The notes below the pieces were generated by a model. That model had not been told where the DNA came from and made no database searches. It saw nothing but the letters and a program-made list of their open reading frames with translations. From Amaurobius ferox (taxonomy: Eukaryota; Arthropoda; Arachnida; Araneae; Amaurobiidae), in the NCBI GenBank assembly GCA_951213105.1, contig OX578140.1:123001649-123065648 (forward strand): a stretch of 64,000 nt of DNA. Reading direction: 5' to 3'. Shown piece after piece: positions 1-11,241 of the stretch. The translations under genes and the position numbers were made by a program. Position 1 is the stretch's first letter; every line of letters begins with the position of its first letter.

Positions 1-182
1 AAACTAATTGAGTGATATTATTCATTTATATTCCCATTGGTCCCACAGACCGTCTGAACAACATACTAAAATTTCATTTCTTGAAGTCATTTTTATGGCA
101 GTTATCGTGCTAACGACAGACAGAATGAATGAACAACGTCATAAACACTTTTAAGTATGTTGTAAAGTGTTAAAAAAATCAA
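1..182 (-). repeat. Dispersed repeat family A, 5' part, inverted copy
   Basis: Reverse complement of the block that starts at about 727 and again at about 4935. The shared text includes a CTGTCTGT-rich stretch, a GACGGTCTG segment and the CACTTTACAAC start. It abuts block B at 183, so block B is flanked by inverted copies of family A. No protein is encoded. The family is not one I can name. Confidence 0.7.
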
Positions 183-726
183 TAATTCTTTTGTTAGGTA
201 ACAGCAACTATCTAAAATTTTCCTAGATTACAATACAAACCCTATGTTCTGCTGTTTCCAAAGGGGTGGTTTCCATGTTTACTTCCTAAATTTCAAATGT
301 GCCATAAATTTATTTTCTCCATTTGATTTAGTTTGCATTCATGGGTTTGCACGCTATAGAAGCAGCAAGAAAACCTTCAAAGACATCATTTCTAATTGGC
401 ACCCTGCAGTACAATTTTCCATAAAAAAAAAAAAAAAAATCTTGACTGAAAAAAGTCATTCGTTAGCATTGCAAAGCACCACCTTTTTCCATAGAACTGA
501 AGGTCATCATCAATAGGTAAGCAGCAATTATTTCGCAGCGCGAATTTCACGAATTGTATTGTTGTCCCAGGAAATTCGCAAATATCAATCATATCAAAGC
601 TTTAGACATTTGAGCGACAAAGAATTGTTTGCTTTTTCGTTCACATAACACGAGTATGTAACAGAACTTCGTGTCAGCAAAGGTTCGACAGATTAGTACA
701 GATGTAGTATAATCCTTTTTTTTTAA
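183..726 (+). repeat. Dispersed repeat block B, copy 1
   Basis: This block recurs inverted at about 9910-10450 with many shared landmarks: GTTAGGTAACAGCAACTATC, a CACCCTGCAGTACAATTTTCC-like stretch, an A-run, a GAAGGTCATCATCAATA segment and a final TACAGATGTAGTATAATCC. Short open frames inside it have no recognisable product, and frames are open on both strands, so I treat it as non-coding repeat. Confidence 0.75.
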
Positions 727-1742
727 CACCTTATAACATAGTTGAAAGTGTTTATGACTTTGTTCATTCTGTCTGTCTGTCCGTTAGCACGTTAACTGCC
801 GTAAAAATGGCTTTATCAAAATGAAATTTTATTATGTTTTTCAGACGGTCTGTGGGACTTATGGGAATATAAATGAATAATATCACCCAATTAGTTTTTT
901 TATTGAACTCTGATTGAAAAAATGAAATGCATTGAATCCTATGAGACCTAAGTTTCAAACATTTTTTAATCGAATTTAAAATTCACAAATTGCTTCGAAA
1001 ATTCTAAGAAATATTCAAATTGTCCCATAAAATATATAAAAAAAATTTCAGTAAAATATGTTAGGTAGTTTTTTAAATAAAAATTATTTAATATAAGGAG
1101 AAAAATAAATTCAATTAAATTCTGACTCTCGTTATATCCCCCAGAAAGAAAAAAGAGATATATTATATAATAAATATCTTTCCTTCATAGAGTTTCGTCC
1201 AGAACAGAGCACCAGGCGCGAAGCGCCTTTAATCTCCAATCTCTAGGTGTGGTTCTTATCTTCATACTTTGACATTATTTCATTGGTCCCAAATATCTTT
1301 CCAAGAGTTTAATTATTTTATATATGAGAAAGGTTTCACATTTTAAAATAAATATGGTAGATAACAATTTTTCAAATTTTTAAATAAAATAAATTATTAT
1401 AGTATTGTGATGACGTCATTTGAATAAAGTTCATTTGTTTTCGATGAAGTTTTCAAATATAATAAATTATTGTAGTGTTATGATAATTTTAAAAATATTA
1501 CAGAGGAATGTATCGCATTGTACAGATGTTTAAACCAGACAATTTACATTTCAATGCCGTCATTTGAATGAAGTTAATTTTCTTCGATGAAGTTTTCAAA
1601 TATAATAAATTAATGTAGTATTGTGATAATTTTAAAAATATTACCGAGGAATGTATCGCATTTGAGAGATATTTGTATAAAATTACATTGAAGTTGGAAA
1701 GTGTTTCATAATCAATGCTTTATGCATGATTGATCTTTCTTG
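727..1742 (+). repeat. Dispersed repeat family A/C, copy ending GATTGATCTTTCTTG
   Basis: Starts with an AACACCTTATAAC-like sequence and ends with a conserved TGATTGATCTTTCTTG. The same ends occur at 4935 and 6586, and the end sequence recurs inverted at 9420. Internally it has an imperfect tandem unit containing CAAATATAATAAATTA and GAGGAATGTATCGCATT (about 1440-1680). No coding potential seen. Confidence 0.7.
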
Positions 1743-2322
1743 TCATTCTTGACGATTTTAGGTGAGATTCTGGCAAACCTTGCTATAATTTGGAGAACAT
1801 TTCATTCTAGCAACCCTTTCCTCGTCTTTTTTCGCCCTTTTGTCGCCAAGCTAAAAATAACAACGTTCCATTCTAGCAACCTTTTCCTCGTCTTTTGTCA
1901 CCCCTGTGTAGTCTTTTATCGCCTACGTAAAAAGTGCCCTTTTGTCGCCAAGGTAAGAATCGTAATTTTTTTTTTATTTTCATGTTGTGCTCTGTGAGCC
2001 ACAGAACACCTGTTACACAAACAACTATTGCTACGTGCGACCTCCGACAACCAGCGGGGCCAGATTCTGTGATGTTTTTTCAGCTGGCGTAGGCTCATGT
2101 TTGAATTGCTACATATCAACTGTTGCACTAACGACGACTAAATGGCGATTTTTACCTTTCGACAAATGGACGACAAAAAACGCGGAAATCGTTGTCAGAA
2201 TGGAATGTTGCGATTTTTACCCTGGCCACAAAATATGGTGAAAGAGTTGCCTGAATGCAATGTTCTCCAAATTATAGCAGGGATTGCCAGAATCTCACCT
2301 AAAATCGCCAAGAATGAAAAGG
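1743..2322. mobile_element. MITE-like element with long terminal inverted repeats
   Basis: The left end (CATTCTTGACGATTTTAGG at about 1744) and the right end read on the other strand (TTCATTCTTGGCGATTTTAGG from about 2321) match for at least 60 bases with few differences. Both continue through GAGATTCTGGCAA and TATAATTTGGAGAACATT, and weaker symmetry extends to roughly 200 bases per arm. The element is about 580 bp, consists mostly of arms and has no transposase. Arms contain repeated TTTGTCG and GTCGCCAAG words. I cannot assign the superfamily and see no clean target duplication. Confidence 0.7.
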
Positions 2323-2361
2323 CAATTTATACTACATCTGTTCCGTAAATTTATTGTATTA

Positions 2362-2754
2362 CTAGCAGCATACCCGTTCTTCGTACGGAGTATAAAATAT
2401 AAAGAAACTTATAATTCAGATTCATATGCAAATTATCTTAAAATATTAAATTTATTGCTCCTAAAGAGAAGTTTATGAATATCTGTTCTCATCCTGCAAA
2501 ATTATCGTCACGGGCAGATCTGCAGAAAAAAACATCCTGGCCCCTTTCGAAAGCAAATTTACAAAAAAAAAGGAATTGAATCAATATATGCAAAATGAAA
2601 GCATTAAAATTGTATAGGACCCGTACTACTTATATGCGCGAATATTAGAAGATATAACCTGTATTAGTAGATTACATGTATAAATTGAAAATATCCATAA
2701 ACCCGTAATTGATTCCAATATATGCCAGAATGAAAGCACTAAAATTATATGGGA

Positions 2755-2786
<32 letters not shown>

Positions 2787-4841
2787 ACCCATACTACTTA
2801 TATTGTCGCAGATTAGAAAATAATATGCCTGTATGTTAGTAGAAGATTACCCTTATTACAATATGAGTCTGAAAAATCTTTGCCGAAATAAAACAGATGA
2901 CATTATAAATTGAAAATTTCAATTATCCCCGTAATCTTTATACCAGAAGGTCGTAATTGATTCCAATATATGCCAATATATATCAAAATATATGCCTATA
3001 TACCTGTACTACTTATATTCTCGTAGATTAGAAGATAACACGTGCATTTATAGAAGATTACTCGCACAACGTACAATATGTGAGTTTCAACAATTTTTGT
3101 CATAATAAAACAATGGTATAATAATTTGAAAATATCAATAATCCCTGAATCAATAATCCCCGAAAATATCAATAATAATAATGTGAAACCTGAAGACCGT
3201 AATCGATATTTTCCAGTCAAAAATGCAATGCCAATGAAATTTATTTTATATACATATCTTTATTATTCAAATCGGAAAAGATTTAATTAAAATCGTATGC
3301 CACATAACACATTGGATTTACATCCATTGCTAAACGACATGATATCAGTTGCTTCAAATAAATTGATAGAAATCATATCGTCTGAATAATGATATCTCCA
3401 TGAAAGGTTTGGCGATATTTTCTTCAATTTAGCGATAACTTAAAAAATCGCCAAATTTATCGCCAAGTGGGACTGTAAAACTAATAGTCCCATTTTGCGA
3501 CAAATTGACGAAACATCATCATAATATTATCCCCTAACAAAACACAATTAATTTCATTTATTAAGCGCAATTTTATCAATTTCATGACATTTTTATAGAT
3601 TCACAAACATTTTTATCAACTTGGTGATATTTTAAAAATTCGATAAATGTGTTACAAAGTAGGATGGATAGACTGACCCACAAATGCTACCGAAACATCA
3701 TTTCAGTACTGTCTTCTAAAAAACGAATTTAATTTCATTGATTTGCGTCGTTTTTAGCAATTTGGCGATATTTCCGTCAATTTGGCAAAGTTTAAGAAAA
3801 GTTGCCAAGTTAGCGATATTCCGCCAAATTCGTAGCTCTGAAATTGTAGATCTGAAGAATAAAACATCCTGATTCGGTTTGTATATACTAATTGCAAACA
3901 CTAAAATTGTATTAGAAGATATACCCTTTCTACTCTTTTTCTGTTTCAACAATCGGATAAATGAGTTTATTGGTAAACACAATATGAGTTTATTAGCTAA
4001 AGACAATATAAAAGCTTAAAAACTATTTGTCAAATGAAAGTGATGTACGCAGTCCGTAATTAATATAATTAAAAGAAAAATCAAACCGTTCATTTACAAA
4101 ATATATTTATACATCTATTTATTTATTATTCAAATAGAAAAAATAATAACAAATATTAAGAAACACATTTAATTTAATTGCGTTGCTGAGCAACATAATA
4201 TAATAAAGAATCTTCCTCATAAACTGCGAAATTAAATAACCATTTTGATCTCTTCCCCATAAAATGCAAAAATAATAACCATTTTGATTTCTTTATACTT
4301 TCCATTGTTTAGTAACTGCTTGACCATGGAATTAGATTTTCCATTAAAATTCATGTTTCAAACAATTCATGCTTTCAGATAGTGACTAATTAATGCAAAA
4401 ATCCTGCACTAAGCTCAGAAATGAAGTTTTAATTCACGTTGACGTTTTAAACAAACGATTTTCATCCTTTCCGTTTGAATAAACCACGGAGTTAGAGAGT
4501 AGATCTCCTAGGATAAAGTTCCGTTTTTCATTAATATCTCGACAACCCCTGGTATTAAAAACTCGAAACTTGGGCAAAATTTATGGGGGGCTACTTTAAG
4601 GCTACTCACAAAATTTCATTAAATTCGCTTCAGCCGTTCTCTCGTGATGATGAGACAAACGAAATATTCGTTTTTCACTAATATCTCGAGAACCACTGGT
4701 TATGGAAACTCCAAACATGGACTAAATTTTAAGTGGGGCTATTTCTAGGCTACCCACAAAATTTCATCAAATTCGGTTCAGCCGTTCTCCCGTGATGATG
4801 GGACAAACAGACAGACAGATTTTCAATTTTATTTATATAGA
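2362..4841 (-). mobile_element. Helitron, non-autonomous, 2.48 kb
   Basis: On the minus strand the element starts with TCTATATAAATAAAATTG (4841 downward), followed by the text common at Helitron 5' ends (GAACGGCTGAACCGAAT-like), here present twice in tandem (about 4520-4670 and 4670-4810). It ends in CTAG at 2365-2362. Just before the end is a stem, ATAC(T)CCGT pairing with ACGGGTAT around a 7-nt loop, then GCTGCTAG. The flanks are A on the 5' side and T on the 3' side, as expected for Helitron insertion between A and T. No RepHel protein is encoded. A second, 3'-truncated copy lies at 41466. The interior holds TGGCGA/TCGCCA words shared with another family. Confidence 0.85.
2757..2782. repeat. 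(AT)n microsatellite
   Basis: Uninterrupted TA dinucleotide run inside the Helitron interior. Confidence 0.9.
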
Positions 4842-4934
4842 TATAGGGAAAGTTATGTGCTTTTCACATCATATTTTTTAGTAGTGCTCTTGCTCTGTTT
4901 TGATTGAAAGTCTTAAGGTTAAGCCATTCATTTT
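4842..4934 (+). repeat. End fragment of the TTTCCTTATA family
   Basis: GGGAAAGTTATGTGCTTTTC followed by ACATCATATTTTT matches the right end of the CTTTCCTTATA-bounded repeats (GGAAAGTCATGTGTTGCCC then ACATCAGATTTTT). The Helitron apparently inserted at or beside an older copy. Confidence 0.5.
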
Positions 4935-6586
4935 TTAACACTTTACAACGAAGTTGAAAAGTGTTTATGACTTTGTTCATTCTGTCTGTCTGTCTGTCCG
5001 TTAGCACGATAACTGCCGTAAAAATGACTTAATCAAAATGAAATTTTAGTATGTTGTTCAGACGGTCTGTAGGACTTATGGGAGTATAAATGAATAATAT
5101 CACCCAATTAGTTTTGGATTGAACCCGGGTTGAAAAAATGAAATACATTGAACCCTATGGGACCTAATTTTTCAAACATTTTTTAAGCGGATTTAAAATT
5201 CACAAATTGCTTCGAAAATTTTAGGTAATATTCAAATTGTTCCATAAAATATATAAAAAAAAAATCAGCAAAATATATTGTAGTTTTTTAAATAAAAATT
5301 AAAATAATAATTACACCTCTTATATGAAGCGATCACGTGACCATGATATGAAAGATCATGTGACCAACTTCAAAATGAAATATGGCGTCCATCTTGTCCA
5401 GTGTTTATGGATTGTGATTTTTGTACCAAATTTCGTTCGAATCGGTCCATTCGTTCGTTAGTTATCTTCTCCACACACACACACACACATCACTTCAAAA
5501 ATGTTTGATTCGTGATCAGGGATACTTGAAACGTGCTCTCCCGTCGAAAATTCGAATTTAAATTTTCGACCCCGTCACAATACTTTCCTTATACATTATG
5601 TATATAAGGTAAGTAAAAATTCAGCGAAATACATTCAGTAGTTTTTTAAATAAAAATTAAAATAGTAATTGCACCACTTATATGAAGCGATCACATGACC
5701 ATGATATATGAAAAGATCACATGACCCACTTCAAAATGAAATATGGAATCCATCTTGTCTCAAAATCGTGATTTTTAAAGTTATTTTTAATTCATATTGA
5801 GTGTTGTATCAGTCCTAAAACCGCTTTATTTTTGCTTAAATTCTGTGCATCTACATACTGAAACAACGCAATTACAATATATTTGAGTTTAAATGATGAT
5901 CCAAATTTGATTATTTCTACAGCGAAGCCTATTTTTCACTTATGTAAAATGTAAACAGCAAAATATGTAGGATGAGTTGTATAAGAATTGCTGTATTTCT
6001 TTAACGCAAAATTATTTAGCTCACGGAGTCTGCATAGCTGATATGAATGAAATATTCATTGATTTTACAAAGAGAAGGACGATTTTTTTTTATGAAGTTT
6101 TAAGCATAGAGTTTAATTACTTGTAGCTCCATGGTCTTAATTTTTAAATAAAATAAATTATTAGAGTATTGTGATGAATGAAATAAATGGGAAAATGTCA
6201 TGAATGAAATGCTGCTTTTATAGAGCCAGGCGTGTTATTTTTTCTATGACGTCATTTGAATGAATTTCAGTTGTTTCCGATGAAGTTTTCAAATATAATA
6301 AATTATCGTAGTATTATGATAATTTTAAATATATTACCGAGGAATGTATCGCATTTCAGAGATGTTTAAACCAGGCAATTTATATTTCAATGCCGTTATT
6401 TGAATGAAGTTCATTTTTTTCGATGAAGGTTTAAGTTTTCAAATATAATAAATTAATGTAGTATTGTGATAAGTTTTAAAATATTACCGAGGAATGTATT
6501 GCATTTTAGAGATGTTTAAATAAAATTGCATTGAAGTTGAAAAGTGTTTCATAATCAATGCTTTAAGCATGATTGATCTTTCTTGT
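4935..6586 (+). repeat. Dispersed repeat family A/C, longest copy
   Basis: Begins TTAACACTTTACAACGAAG and ends GATTGATCTTTCTTG. It contains a roughly 150-bp segment twice (about 5265-5405 and 5617-5760; shared TATATGAAGCGATCAC and ATATGG landmarks), separated by an inverted TTTCCTTATA element. The second half (5815-6585) matches the inverted copy at 9420-9900. No transposase is visible. Confidence 0.7.
5345..5616 (-). repeat. TTTCCTTATA-family fragment, inverted, nested in family A
   Basis: Reverse complement of the opening part of the elements at 6725, 7872 and 25672. Shared words include CACGTTTCAAGTATCCCTGA, a GACGATATCTCACGAACGAA-like stretch, a short AC repeat and the end TTTCCTTATACATTATG. 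It lies between two copies of a family A segment, so it is a later insertion or rearrangement. Confidence 0.65.
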
Positions 6587-6724
6587 TAAATATAAAAATA
6601 CGTATAGAAGAATTAAAAGTGAAAAGCAAGGAACGAGAAATGTGTACCTCAAGGAGTTTTTTACTCATCATTTCTCTATATTTCCATATTCAACTGGGCA
6701 TTACTGCACGCTTTTAAATTATTA

Positions 6725-7111
6725 CTTTCCTTATATACATATAATGTATAAGGGAAGTATTGTGACGGGGTTTCGAATTCGAGTTTTCGACGGGAAAGCA
6801 CGTTTCAAGTATCCCTGAACACGAATCAGACGTTTTTGAGATGATGGCTATGTGTGTCAGTTAGTTAGTCTGTGGAGACAATAACTGACGAACGAATGGA
6901 CCGGTTCGAACGAAATTTCGTACAAAAATTACAATCCATGAATACTGAAAACCTATTGTTTTTATACGCAATCGAATGTTCAGAACTCCCCTAAATTTTC
7001 GAGTGAAATTTTGAAAAAATCGTCACAAAATTAAAGCCTTATATAAGGAATAACATTTTTTTAACTGTAAAAGTAGCAAATTCATTGCAATAAGGAAAGT
7101 CATGTGTTCCC
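6725..7111 (+). mobile_element. TTTCCTTATA-family element, short copy
   Basis: The left end is ACTTTCCTTATATACAT, followed by GGGAAGTATTGTGACGGGG and GCACGTTTCAAGTATCCC. The right end is AATAAGGAAAGTCATGTG, then CACATCAGATTTTT. The end words CTTTCCTTAT and ATAAGGAAAG are inverted with respect to each other, which suggests terminal inverted repeats of a MITE-like element. No protein is encoded. The family name is unknown to me. Confidence 0.65.
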
Positions 7112-7871
7112 CACATCAGATTTTTTTTATTTAAAACGCCATACTTGTTTGTTGTTTCTGTGTCAATGATCCTTATGCGTTTACTCAAATATTTAAAATT
7201 GTATTTCAATGTTTCAGAGATTTTAATTCTTAGCTGCCTAATTTTACCCTGCACTTAACCTTAAATTAAAAGTTTCATTAAAAATATACTGAATTTGTGC
7301 AAATTTCCGGTGCAAGAACTTATTTCACTTTTATGTTGTTCGCTCGTGATCTACTATAAAATGTCTGAAACGGTTTATTATGTTCCACAAATATCGTCAG
7401 AAGTATGTATCATTTGAAATATTTGCGTGACCTACATTTCGATTATAGAAATGGTGTCTGTCCTGTTACGTCATAAGTTGGCAGATGGTTAATTCCCTGC
7501 TGTGTCATCTTGAATGATTTCGCAATGCAGAATAGTTTCTATTATTTTTCTGTGTGCTTTATTTTGGGATTATTTGGACATTTTCTCGGGAATATCTAAT
7601 TAGTATTAAGGTTACCAGATTAAAGTAAGGCAGGGCAGCACTGCCTTCTACTCGGGAGATCATCGTCCTCATGGGAGAAGTGTTAAACAAGGGAAATAAC
7701 ATATTTTACAACTATTTTGATACATCAATCTATTTTATTGATGAACGAAAATATATTTTTATTAACATTAATTTATATTTATGTGAACTAAATTGCTAAT
7801 TTTGAAAATATAATCTAGTACTTGCACTAATCCAAATTTTAGTAAAATAACAGATTAGTGTCGAAACATGT
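7112..7871. other. No recognised gene or repeat
   Basis: AT-rich intronic or intergenic sequence. I see no exon, known element end or tandem repeat. Confidence 0.4.
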
Positions 7872-9335
7872 ATTACTTTCCTTATATGCATAGTATAATG
7901 TACAAGGGAAGTATTGTAATGGGGTCGAAAGTTAAATTCGAATTCGAGTTTTCAACCGGAGGGCACGTTTCAAGCATCCCTGAAGATGGATCAAACGTTT
8001 TTGAGGTGGTGTGTGTGCGCGTGTGCGTGCGTATATCAGTGAGTCTATGGAGACGATATCTCACGAACGAATGGAGCGATTCGAGCGAAATTTGGTGCAA
8101 AAATTACAATCCGTGAATACTGGAAGCTTATTACTTTTAAACGCAATCGGATGTTCAGAACCCCCTTCAATTTTCGAGTGAAATTTTGAAAAAATTATCA
8201 AAAAATCAAAACTTAATAAAAAGTTACGCAAATTGTCATTTTTTATGTAATTTTTCATTAGAAAACAATTGACACAGACTTTAGAACGCTAGCGTGAATC
8301 GTTCTCGAGATATCGCACATTTTTCAAATAAATTTATCAAAAAATCATATAAAATAAAATAAAAAATTAGCTATTGTGAAATATGTTCACTTTTCATATG
8401 TAATATCATGCGATAAATTTGGTGACATCATTCTCGTGGATCTAGCTCGTTACATTCATGAGAAAAGATACTTTGGGTAATACTTTTTTATTTGAACGCC
8501 AATAGTTATTTATCTGCTATAAGAATAACTTATTTCTCTGTCCATAACACTTGCGAGGTTTTGGCGGAATGTCGCTAGCTTGGCGACTTTTTTCAATGTT
8601 GCAAAATTAACGAAAATGTCGTTAAATTGATAAAAGGACGCTAAATCGATGAAAATGACGACTAAATGATGAAAGTTGGAAAGAACATAAGAGTAGACTA
8701 TAAACATTTCTCCGTCCGTAAGTAACGCTTGGCGATGAATTTAGCGGGATGTCGCCAACTTGGCGACTATTTTAAATCTTGCCAAAGTGATAAAAATGTC
8801 GCCAAATTGATAAAAATGACGCCAAAGGGGAAGTATTGTTTCGCAAATTCTGATTTCCGTCATATTACGGGAACACCTTCTAGTATATAAGAAATGCCCT
8901 TCTCTTCGTTTGTCTGTAACACTTGGTGATGCATTTGAAGAACTTGGCGAATAATTTAGCAAAGTATCGCCAACTTGGCGATATTTCGTCCCAGATTCAT
9001 AAAACTATCGTCAAAATTGCAAAAATGACGCTAAATTAATGAAATTGACACCCAATTGATGAATTAATTATTAAAATATTTTAATATGTGAATTATATCG
9101 CTTATTGAGGATGCTATCAATATTGATAATTGTTTATTTAGAGTTGTGCGAAATATAAGTTATTTGGGTATTTTGAAATAGTTTTACATGTTGTCATCCA
9201 GAAAATCGCCAAATGTACAATTCAACGATAAACACAGTACCGTGGATCTTATGCATTATTTTTTTACTGTAAAAGTAGTAAATTCATTGCATTATATAAG
9301 GAAAGTCATGTGCTGCCCATATCAGATTTTTTTTT
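7872..9335 (+). mobile_element. TTTCCTTATA-family element, long copy
   Basis: Opens ACTTTCCTTATATGCAT and closes with TTATATAAGGAAAGTCATG followed by ATCAGATTTTT, the same ends as at 6725 and 25672. About 1.46 kb. Between 8490 and 9250 it carries four or five imperfect repeats with words such as TGGCGA, GTCGCCAACTTGGCGA and CGCCAAATTGATAAAAATG. Related words occur in the Helitron interior. No transposase reading frame. Confidence 0.65.
8530..9060. repeat. TGGCGA/TCGCCA tandem module
   Basis: Degenerate tandem array with a period near 200 bp. Each unit has a GTCGCCAACTTGGCGA half-palindrome and one or more GCCAAATTGATAAAAATGAC words. Similar modules occur at about 3410-3830 and 42440-42660 in the Helitrons and at 26140-26260. 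Confidence 0.6.
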
Positions 9336-9419
9336 TATTACTTGCAAGGATAACTTGATAGTTCCATTAAAATTTCCAATCCTAAAAAAACTAAAAAATA
9401 AAACATCACGCTTAAACAA

Positions 9420-9900
9420 GAAAGATCAATCATAAAGCATTGATTATGAAACACTTTCCAACTGAAAGGCAATCTGCTGAATGTATTTCATTTCTAAAAT
9501 GCAATACATTCAACGGTGATATTTTTTTAATTATCACAAAATTATAATAATTTATTTTACTTAAGCTTAAACTTTCATCGAAAAAAAATGAACTTTATTC
9601 AAATGATGTCATCGAAATATAAATTGTCTGTTTCTCTATATAAAAGCAGTGAATATTTCATTCATGCACTTTTATTCCAGACTCCAGAGTTAAATAATTT
9701 TGCATGCAAAAAATTCAGCAATTCTTATGCATCTCATCTTACAATCACTTGTTTACATTCTGCATCTATTAAAATTAGGCTTTGTTGTAGACATAATCAA
9801 AGTTTGATGATCATTTAAACTCAAAAATATTGTACTTGCATTGGCACAGAATATAGATGCACAGACAATACACAAAAATAAAGCAGTTTTATTAAAATTG
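9420..9900 (-). repeat. Dispersed repeat family C, inverted copy
   Basis: Begins (plus strand) CAAGAAAGATCAATC, the inverse of the ends at 1742 and 6586. It continues as the reverse complement of about 5815-6585. On the minus strand it joins block B at about 9905-10450, giving an apparent B-C element of about 1.03 kb. A 76-residue open frame inside has no recognisable homology. Confidence 0.65.
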
Positions 9901-10450
9901 CCAAGAATGAAAAAGGGATTATACTACATCTGTACCAATCTGTCGAATCTTTGCTGACATGAAGTTCTTTTACACTTGTGCTACGTGAACGAAAAAGCAA
10001 ACAATTCTTTGTCACTCAAATGTCTAAAGACTTAATATGATTGATATTTGTGAATTTCCTGGGAAAACCATACAATTTGTGAAATTCGCAATGCGAAATA
10101 ATTACTGCTTACTTATTGATGATGACCTTCAGTTCTATGGAAAAAGGTGGCGGTTGGTAATGCTAATGAATGACTTATTTTAGTCAAGATTTTTTTTTTA
10201 TGGGAAAATTGTACTGCAGGGTGCCAATTAGAAAGGATGTCTTGGAAGGTTTTCTTGCTGCTTCTATAAAGTGCAAATCCCTGAATTTAAACTAAATCAA
10301 ATGGAGAAAATAAATTTATGGCACATTTAAAGTTTAGGAAGTAAACATGGAAACCATCTCTTTGGAAACAGCAGTACATAGGGTTTGTATTGTAATCTAG
10401 GAATTTTAAGATAGTTGCTGTTACCTAACAAAATAACTATTGATTTTTTT
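9901..10450 (-). repeat. Dispersed repeat block B, copy 2
   Basis: Reverse complement of 183-726, including the TACTACATCTGTACC edge, GATGATGACCTTCAG, the T/A run and GATAGTTGCTGTTACC. Divergence is modest, so both copies come from the same interspersed element. Confidence 0.75.
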
Positions 10451-11076
10451 TTTCTGGATCTTTATTATTTTTGCTATGGGGCAATTTCTCTTATTAAAGT
10501 GTTTATAATTTAAAAAGAGAAAACTTTTTCTTTTATTTTGACTAGTGACTGAGCTTTGTTGAAGATTGTATGTTTATTTTGACATTTTTGTAGGTGCATA
10601 TTTCTGAGAGATAATGTGCATATACATAGCATACTATTTGTAAGAGAATTTGGAAATTTCCTGTCCCATTTTAAAGCACACCCGGTATTGGATTGTCCCT
10701 GTTAAAAGCACACGTTCTAGAGTCTCCGCCAGTTTCTCGTTTTGTCCTGGTTTGAAGAAAAATGCTAAGGCCACATTATTTTGTGTTCTAAATAAGTGGT
10801 AACTGATCGTGAAAAATCTTCCATCCTTCAGGGTTACATAAAATTTTCTTTTCTTTTCTTTTTTTTTTTTTTCTTAAAAAAAAAAAAAATTAATTTTGCT
10901 GAAAGTTTTTGTCTATTGTTAACTGGCGAAAGCGTATTTAGGTGCTTATTAAAAGCATATTACGCTAATGTAGCAAAAGGGCAGAAGTGGGTAGCCACAC
11001 ATGTGTACATGCACCTACGCCTTTTAAAAGATTGAATAAATGAATGCTATTAATTCCTTCTTTAAATTCCGGGGAA
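10451..11076. other. No recognised gene; simple T- and A-rich runs
   Basis: Contains a T-run followed by an A-run at about 10855-10890. I searched it for a missing upstream adenosine kinase exon (a GNPLLD-type sequence) and found none. Confidence 0.4.
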
Positions 11077-11180
11077 TAGATCTAAAAATTTAAATTTTCA
11101 CTTAGTAGCCAGTGACCGGAGTAGGCAGTTTAAGTTTAGTGGCCACTCTATCATAGATTTTTTTAGTATATATATACACA
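11077..11180 (+). repeat. Terminal fragment related to the hAT-like element at 21638
   Basis: TTTAAATTTTCACTTAGTAG then CCAGTGACCGG and AGTTTAAGTTTAGTGGCCA resemble the first 100 bases of the element at 21638 (TTTAAAATTCCCATTTTTAG, CCACTGGCCGG, AAGTTTAATGGCCA). Only the end is present. Confidence 0.45.
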
Positions 11181-11241
11181 CACACACATATGTGTGTGTA
11201 TGTAATGATTGTCAGGAAAAATGTTAGTTGCATTTTTAAAA

